Below the pieces are notes generated by a model. That model searched no databases. It was not told where the DNA came from and saw only the letters and a program-made list of their open reading frames with translations. 27,608 bases of DNA from CAIYRG01 sp036273455. GTDB taxonomy: Bacteria > Pseudomonadota > Alphaproteobacteria > Micropepsales > Micropepsaceae. Below, piece after piece: positions 22,772 through 27,608 of the stretch. A program made the translations under genes and the position numbers. Location: the NCBI GenBank assembly GCA_036273455.1, contig DASUHP010000068.1, positions 1-27,608 of the forward strand, given 5' to 3'. Within the stretch, counting starts at the first letter, position 1. Each line of letters opens with the position of its first letter.

Positions 22772-25057
22772 ATGAAATTTCGTCGCAAGTTCCCGGTCGA
22801 AGCCAGACAGGTCCTGCCTGCCGCGCTGATTCTTGCGCTCACCGCCGGCCCTTCGGTGCCGCTGGTGCTTGCCCATCCGACAAAGCAAAATAGTGGTCCG
22901 CGGCTTCCTTCACTGATGCTGACGCAATACCAGACGACGACACCGGCCGTGCCCGCTTCGCCCGCGCCGGTGACCGTGCCGACTGCCACACCGGTTCAGC
23001 GGCTCACCATCCCGGCTCCGGATGCGCCGCCGTCCAGCGGAAATATTCCACCCGCCGTCAAACCCGATCCCTCTCCCGACGGAATGTTGCTTGAACAGGC
23101 ATTGGCCGCGGCCGCCAGGGACGATTGGTCGACCGCACAGACTTACGCCTCCGAGACAGCCAATCCCGTCCTGCGCGACATTATTCAATGGAAATATCTG
23201 CTGGATGAAGACAGCGGCGCCAGTTTCGATGCGATTGTCGCATTCCTCAATTCCCATCCACGCTGGCCACGGCTGAATGCCCTCCTTATCCGGGCCGAGA
23301 AGACGATGCCCGCCGATCTCGATCCGGCGCAGGTCATCGCCTGGTACGGCAACCGGACGCCGCTGTCCGGCCTCGGCATGATTCATCTTGGCGAAGCCCT
23401 GATGAGCACGCGTCGGGTTGCCGATGGTGTTGCGCTGATCAAGCGGGCATGGATCGAATTCACCTATGCGCCTTCTGACGAGAACAACATCATGGCGGCG
23501 CATGGCGACATACTCACGCTGGAAGTGCAGAACCTGCGGCTCGATCATCTGCTTGCCACGGGTGATGCCGGTGGCGCCAAACGCCAGCTCGCGCGGGTGG
23601 ACGTGACAGAGCGGCGGCTAGGCACGGCGCGGCTGGAGATCCAGGCCAACCCGGCCAGCGTGAAATCGGTCCTCGCGAAGCTGCCGGTATCGGATCAGGC
23701 GGATCCGGAATTCATGCTCGAAGTCGCCAAAGCCCTGCGCCGGCTCGGCGACGACGACGAAGCCTGGGTCGTGATGGAAAAGGCGCCCACGGACAAAAGC
23801 GCACTGGTGTTGCCGGCACGCTGGTCCGCCGAACGCCAGATCATGGCGCGCGATGCGCTGAAGACCGGGAAGGTCGATCTGGCCTATCGTTTCGCCTCGG
23901 CGCCCGTGCTGGATTCCTCATCCGGCGGGACCTTCATGGATGCCGAGTTTCTCTCCGGCTGGATTGCGCTGCGCTACCTGCACAACACCGATCTCGCCTA
24001 TCGACACTTCGAGCGGCTGCTCAATGGTGTGACCTACCCGATCAGCGTCGCGCGGGCGCGCTATTGGCTCGGGCGCACCGCCGAGGCGGCGGGCGATATG
24101 GCCCGCGCGGCCGATGAATATTCCAGGGCTGCGGAGAACCCCGAAACATTTTACGGCGAACTTGCGATCGCCAAACTCGCCGACAATCCGCTGCTCAAGG
24201 TGACGGACGCTACGGGCACTCCGTCGCCGAAGGCCCGCGCCGGCTTCGAACAGGACGAACGCGTGCGAGCCATCCGGCTGCTCGCGGAAACCGGGGATCG
24301 CGCCGACCTGCGCCAGTTCGCCACCGCGCTTGTCAATGAACCGCCTTTGCCCGACCAGCTGCAGATGCTCGCCCAGTTGCTGGCAGATACCGGCGATACC
24401 GCGATGAGCGTCCGCGCCGCCAAGGCTGCCAGCTATGCCGGATATATTCTTCCCGGCTATCTGCATCCGATCGTTGCGCTGCCGAATATCGGCTATGGTC
24501 CGGAGCCCGCGCTTGTGCTGGCGATTGTGCGTCAGGAAAGTGAATTCGATCCCGCTGTGGTGAGCAGCGCGGGTGCACGCGGGCTGATGCAGGTTATGCC
24601 GGCATCGGCCAAACGGGCCGCAGACCAGCTCGGCATCTCCTATCGTCTCGCCGATCTCACGTCCAATCCGACATATAATATCCAGCTCGGGATGCAGACG
24701 CTGAGCCAGTATCTCGACCTATGGAATGGCTCCTACATCCTTGCGATCGCCACCTACAATGCCGGGCCCGCCAATGTGTCCAGGTGGGTGGAGACGTATG
24801 GTGATCCGCGCAACCCCGGGGTTGATCCGGTGGACTGGATTGAGTCGATCCCGTTCCCCGAAACCCGCAATTACGTCCAGCGCGTGATCGAGAACCTCGA
24901 AGTCTATCGTGACCGTCTGGGTAATACCGACCGGCCGCTGTCGATCATTGCCGACCTCTACCGTCCGGGAACAGTCGAAGCCGACAGCACGAAGCCGATC
25001 CCGCTGGCCGCCGTTCAGGCGAGCGATATGACGAACGCCGCCCCGGCCGGCCATTAG
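22772..25057 (+). CDS. Soluble lytic murein transglycosylase (Slt70-like)
   Basis: A 761-residue periplasmic enzyme that cleaves peptidoglycan with formation of 1,6-anhydromuramic acid. The N-terminus has a signal-peptide-like hydrophobic stretch (about 13-31), then a Pro/Ala/Thr-rich linker. Residues about 100-560 form a helical superhelix of TPR/Sel1-like type as in Slt70. The C-terminal SLT domain has catalytic Glu589 (VRQESEFDP), GARGLMQVMP, and IATYNAGPANV near 660-672, followed by YVQRVIENLEVYR. Divergent from dapA, an arrangement frequent in this group. Likely role: cell-wall turnover. Confidence 0.94.
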   Translation: MKFRRKFPVEARQVLPAALILALTAGPSVPLVLAHPTKQNSGPRLPSLMLTQYQTTTPAVPASPAPVTVPTATPVQRLTIPAPDAPPSSGNIPPAVKPDPSPDGMLLEQALAAAARDDWSTAQTYASETANPVLRDIIQWKYLLDEDSGASFDAIVAFLNSHPRWPRLNALLIRAEKTMPADLDPAQVIAWYGNRTPLSGLGMIHLGEALMSTRRVADGVALIKRAWIEFTYAPSDENNIMAAHGDILTLEVQNLRLDHLLATGDAGGAKRQLARVDVTERRLGTARLEIQANPASVKSVLAKLPVSDQADPEFMLEVAKALRRLGDDDEAWVVMEKAPTDKSALVLPARWSAERQIMARDALKTGKVDLAYRFASAPVLDSSSGGTFMDAEFLSGWIALRYLHNTDLAYRHFERLLNGVTYPISVARARYWLGRTAEAAGDMARAADEYSRAAENPETFYGELAIAKLADNPLLKVTDATGTPSPKARAGFEQDERVRAIRLLAETGDRADLRQFATALVNEPPLPDQLQMLAQLLADTGDTAMSVRAAKAASYAGYILPGYLHPIVALPNIGYGPEPALVLAIVRQESEFDPAVVSSAGARGLMQVMPASAKRAADQLGISYRLADLTSNPTYNIQLGMQTLSQYLDLWNGSYILAIATYNAGPANVSRWVETYGDPRNPGVDPVDWIESIPFPETRNYVQRVIENLEVYRDRLGNTDRPLSIIADLYRPGTVEADSTKPIPLAAVQASDMTNAAPAGH

Positions 25058-25066
25058 ACAAAGAAG

Positions 25067-25100
25067 AAGCCGCGGCTTCCGGTCAGGGAAACCGCGGCTT
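25067..25100. terminator. Hairpin between convergent genes
   Basis: AAGCCGCGG (25067-25075) pairs with CCGCGGCTT (25092-25100) around a 16-base loop. It lies between the 3' ends of the lytic transglycosylase and histone-like genes, which converge. On the minus strand the stem is followed by a pyrimidine-rich stretch (CTTCTTTGTC), so it is best viewed as a terminator for the histone-like gene and possibly for both. Confidence 0.55.
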
Positions 25101-25118
25101 GATAGGAACGGCCCTTGC

Positions 25119-25343
25119 CTACATTCCGGCAGGTGCGGCCTTCTTGGCGGCACGACGCTTCGCAGGTCTCTTCGCTGCTTTGCGCGCCGGCTTTCTCGCC
25201 GCCTTGCTTGCAACCCGGCGCTTCGCTTTCCGCGCCGGCTTCTTTGCGGACTTGCGCGACGGCTTCTTCGCGGCGGCCTTGCGAACGGTTGTCCGCTTGG
25301 CCGCTTTCCTGCGCGCAGGTCTTTTCTTTGCAGTCATCGGCAT
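25119..25343 (-). CDS. Small histone H1-like Lys/Ala/Arg-rich protein
   Basis: A 74-residue, extremely basic protein made almost wholly of Lys, Ala, Arg and Pro in KKPARKAxK-like repeats, ending in APAGM. It resembles the C-terminal tails of histone H1 and bacterial Hc1/AlgP-like proteins, which bind DNA without sequence specificity; a nucleoid role is therefore likely, but this is composition-based. There is almost no acidic residue and no folded core. A longer frame extends to 25463; ATG 25343 is preferred since GGGAG is eight bases upstream. It stands alone between convergent and tandem genes, with its own AT-rich upstream region. Confidence 0.72.
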   Translation of the reverse strand: MPMTAKKRPARRKAAKRTTVRKAAAKKPSRKSAKKPARKAKRRVASKAARKPARKAAKRPAKRRAAKKAAPAGM

Positions 25344-25402
25344 TGAAACGACTCCCTCTAGAGTTTGGTCGGCGCGACATGCACCTCCCAAAAACGGGGC
25401 CA

Positions 25403-25431
25403 AATATGAGGATGTTGCGTGAACGAAGCAA
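25403..25431 (-). promoter_or_regulatory. Candidate sigma-70-type promoter for the histone-like gene
   Basis: On the minus strand TTGCTT (25431-25426) and CATATT (25408-25403) are separated by 17 bases, giving four matches to each consensus hexamer. The implied transcript would have a 5' leader of roughly 50 bases. The wider stretch 25464-25560 is strongly AT-rich for this genome. This is a weak, unaided promoter call. Confidence 0.3.
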
Positions 25432-25538
25432 TACCGGCGGTTTTGCGCCGAATCGGATGTCAAGTGGAAATGCGAAAAAATCCCGGTTTTATTGACTTTT
25501 TTGCAATATTCCGTGAACTGACTAAAATTTGGTGAAAA

Positions 25539-25556
25539 ACCTTGACAAGGTCTGCT
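25539..25556 (-). terminator. Weak hairpin downstream of gatB
   Basis: On the minus strand ACCTT-GTC-AAGGT (25551-25539) forms a five-base stem with a three-base loop, followed directly by a T-run (TTTT, then TCACC). It lies about 35 bases after the gatB stop. The stem is short, so intrinsic termination would be weak. Confidence 0.3.
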
Positions 25557-25584
25557 CTGTACATTTTTGGACAGAATCCGCGAA

Positions 25585-27063
25585 TCACCCCTCTTCGGGC
25601 AGTCCCAGCCGCCGCTTTAAGATTGCATTCACCTTTTGCGGATTCGCCTTCCCGGAAGTCATTTTCATCACCTGACCGACGAACCAGGCGGCCGCTTTGG
25701 GTTTTGATTTTACCTCCTCGAGCCGTGCCGGATTGGCCGCGAGAACCGACTCGACAGCGGCCTCGATCGCACTGTCATCGGTCATCTGTTTCAGCCCGCG
25801 CGTAACCATAATCTCCTCCGGAGTGGCGGGATCTCCCTGAATTTTTATCTCAAGTATCATCCTGCCGCCGGTGAACGAGAGCTGTCCGGACGTAACCAAC
25901 TTCAGAATGTCTGTATTTGCTTGGTGGGATACAGGACTCGTGCTGATAGTAAGTCCAGCCTTGCTGAGGTGCCCCGGAACGTCATTCATATACCAGTTCG
26001 CGGCTACCTCCAGTGGCACTCCGCCTTGGACTGCACTTTCAAAGCCCTCACTTGCTTCGCGCTCCGCTACGAGAACAGATGCTTTGTATGGCGACAAACC
26101 CATCGAGACATAGCGGGCCTTCTTTTGGTCCGGCAGTTCGGGCAGGCCGCGCGCGATCTCATCGACAAAGGATTGATCGAGGACCAGCGGCAACAGATCG
26201 GGATCGGGGAAGTAGCGGTAATCCGGCGAGTCCTCCTTGGAGCGCATGGAGCGCGTCTCGCCGGTCTTCGAATCGAACAGCCGGGTCTCCTGGCGCACCG
26301 TCCCGCCGCCCTCGATAACATCGATCTGCCGCTGCGCTTCGTGCTCGACCGCCTTTTTAACAAAGCGCATCGAATTGACATTCTTGATTTCGCAGCGGGT
26401 ACCGAGTTTGTCTCCCGGCCGGCGCACCGAAACATTCACATCGGCCCGCATCGATCCCTGATCCATATTGCCATCGCAGGTGCCGAGATAGCGCACAATC
26501 GCGCGCAGCTTGCCGAGGAAGGCCGAAGCCTCCGCGGATGAGCGCATGTCGGGCCGGCTGACGATTTCCATCAGGGCCACACCGGCCCGATTGAGATCAA
26601 CATAGGTGTAGTCCGGATTCTGGTCGTGCAGGCTCTTGCCGGCATCCTGTTCCAGATGCAGCCGCTCGATGCCGACATGCACCACTTCGCCGTCGGGCAT
26701 GTCGAGATCGACGTGCCCCTCGCCGACGACCGGATCCTTGTATTGCGAAATCTGATAGCCGGCCGGCAGATCAGGATAGAAATAGTTTTTGCGGTCGAAC
26801 ACCGAGCTGAGATTGATCTTCGCCTTGAGGCCCAGTCCGGTCCGCACCGCCTGTTCGACGCAGAAGCGGTTGATCACCGGCAGCATGCCGGGAAACGCCG
26901 CATCGACGAAGCTGACCTGCGCATTGGGCGCGGCGCCGAATTCGGTGGGTGCGCCCGAGAACAGTTTGGCCTTCGAGGCAATCTGTGCATGCACCTCCAT
27001 GCCGATGACGATTTCCCACGGGCCGGTGCTGCCTTCGATCAGCTTGGACTGGGTCTGGCTCAT
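25585..27063 (-). CDS. gatB: Asp-tRNA(Asn)/Glu-tRNA(Gln) amidotransferase subunit B
   Basis: A 492-residue subunit of the GatCAB complex that converts Glu-tRNA(Gln) (and often Asp-tRNA(Asn)) to the correct amidated tRNA. The kinase-like core begins with WEIVIGMEVHAQ and has DRKNYFYPDLPAGYQISQ, NRAGVALMEIVSRPD and DYRYFPDPDLLPL; the C-terminal helical and YqeY-like tRNA-binding domains end in NPQKVNAILKRRLG. ATG 27063 is chosen rather than 27078 because it overlaps the gatA stop as ATGA, implying coupling and 1:1 supply. Length is normal. No gatC lies in the visible part. Confidence 0.97.
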   Translation of the reverse strand: MSQTQSKLIEGSTGPWEIVIGMEVHAQIASKAKLFSGAPTEFGAAPNAQVSFVDAAFPGMLPVINRFCVEQAVRTGLGLKAKINLSSVFDRKNYFYPDLPAGYQISQYKDPVVGEGHVDLDMPDGEVVHVGIERLHLEQDAGKSLHDQNPDYTYVDLNRAGVALMEIVSRPDMRSSAEASAFLGKLRAIVRYLGTCDGNMDQGSMRADVNVSVRRPGDKLGTRCEIKNVNSMRFVKKAVEHEAQRQIDVIEGGGTVRQETRLFDSKTGETRSMRSKEDSPDYRYFPDPDLLPLVLDQSFVDEIARGLPELPDQKKARYVSMGLSPYKASVLVAEREASEGFESAVQGGVPLEVAANWYMNDVPGHLSKAGLTISTSPVSHQANTDILKLVTSGQLSFTGGRMILEIKIQGDPATPEEIMVTRGLKQMTDDSAIEAAVESVLAANPARLEEVKSKPKAAAWFVGQVMKMTSGKANPQKVNAILKRRLGLPEEG

Positions 27064-27608
27064 ACCGGTCTCCACCATGCGTCCGGCGCCGCCCTGAACG
27101 AAGCGGCGCGTTCAATAGCGCGTCCGGCCCGCAGCACCGTCGCTTCATCAAATGCTCTTCCGATCACCTGAAGCCCGAGCGGCAATCCATCATGGGACAG
27201 GCCGGCAGGCACCGATATCCCGGGCAGGCCGGCGAGGTTCACCGTCACGGTGAAAACGTCGTTGAGATACATCGCGACCGGATCGGCGGTTTTCTCGCCA
27301 AGACCGAAAGCCGCGCTTGGCGTTGCCGGGGTGAGCAGCACGTCGCATTGTTCGAATGCCTTCGTGAAGTCACGCGCAATCAGCGTGCGGACTTTCTGCG
27401 CCCGAAGATAATACGCGTCATAATAGCCGGCGGAGAGCACATAGGTGCCGATCATGATGCGCCGCTTGACCTCCCGGCCGAACCCTTCGGCGCGGGTCTT
27501 TTCATAGAGTTCGATGAGATCGCCGGTATCTTTGGCGCGATAACCGAAGCGCATGCCATCATAGCGCGCGAGATTGGACGATGCCTCGGCCGGCGCGACG
27601 ATATAATA
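27060..27608 (-). CDS. gatA: Asp-tRNA(Asn)/Glu-tRNA(Gln) amidotransferase subunit A, 3' part
   Basis: The C-terminal 182 residues of the amidase subunit that frees ammonia from glutamine for GatB. The reading frame runs to the window edge: the first visible residues read YYIVAPAEASSNLARYDG and lead into MRFGYRA, a typical GatA segment. Further marks are RRIMIGTYVLSAGYYDAYY, DVLLTPATPSAAFGLG and LPGISVPAG. The Ser-cisSer-Lys catalytic part lies outside the window, so activity cannot be judged. An internal Met at 27554 is not the start. The gene is followed by gatB with a four-base overlap. Confidence 0.95.
   Translation of the reverse strand, partial: YYIVAPAEASSNLARYDGMRFGYRAKDTGDLIELYEKTRAEGFGREVKRRIMIGTYVLSAGYYDAYYLRAQKVRTLIARDFTKAFEQCDVLLTPATPSAAFGLGEKTADPVAMYLNDVFTVTVNLAGLPGISVPAGLSHDGLPLGLQVIGRAFDEATVLRAGRAIERAASFRAAPDAWWRPV

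Noticed and set aside
1..27608. CRISPR arrays, tRNA or rRNA genes, insertion sequences
   Set aside because: No regularly spaced direct repeats, no tRNA T-loop/CCA patterns, and no transposase or integrase frames were seen on either strand.

Overview
The window looks like chromosomal DNA of a GC-rich Gram-negative alphaproteobacterium, most likely Hyphomicrobiales (Rhizobiales) or a close relative. Grounds: the tpiA-secG-pyrG-kdsA gene order, the dapA-smpB pair diverging from a lytic transglycosylase gene, a gatA-gatB pair, KDO (LPS) synthesis, TonB-dependent transport and outer-membrane lipoproteins. No tRNA, rRNA, CRISPR array, transposase or integrase was found.

Layout. 1-2000: a membrane histidine kinase and a MAPEG-family membrane protein. 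2003-7619 (minus): kdsA, an RraA-like gene, pyrG, secG and tpiA in one apparent operon (tpiA first), then a secreted cupin and folK. 7697-9058 (plus): a LabA-like NYN-domain protein and a family-5-type uracil-DNA glycosylase. 9190-19685: an accessory region (below). 19802-22613 (minus): an isochorismatase-like hydrolase, a sulfite-oxidase-like molybdoprotein, smpB and dapA. 22772-25057 (plus): a soluble lytic transglycosylase. 25119 to the end (minus): a small histone-like Lys/Ala protein, gatB, and the 3' part of gatA running off the edge.

The accessory region is the most interesting part. It holds a Slam-type outer-membrane translocon (type XI secretion; TPR domain plus beta-barrel) and four surface-lipoprotein candidates with lipoboxes and a TbpB-like C-terminal barrel signature (G-x-F-[YF]-G-P-x-A). 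The order is lipoprotein-lipoprotein-Slam-lipoprotein-lipoprotein, followed by the last 93 codons of a second, truncated Slam. This reads as a tandemly duplicated module whose second translocon was deleted. Divergently transcribed are a TonB-dependent receptor and a BTAD/SARP-type regulator with a transmembrane segment and TPR-like repeats. The likely working unit is: regulator senses and activates; Slam carries the lipoproteins to the cell surface; the lipoproteins capture a ligand; the TonB receptor imports it. The ligand cannot be told from the sequence. An inverted repeat next to a TTGACA hexamer lies in the divergent promoter region and may be the control site.

The housekeeping blocks on both sides suggest that the accessory region was inserted between gene groups that are often close together in relatives (folK/NYN/uracil-DNA glycosylase and smpB/dapA). 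Starts were refined by hand from Shine-Dalgarno spacing, overlaps and signal peptides. Functional calls rest on motif recognition only; no database search was run.
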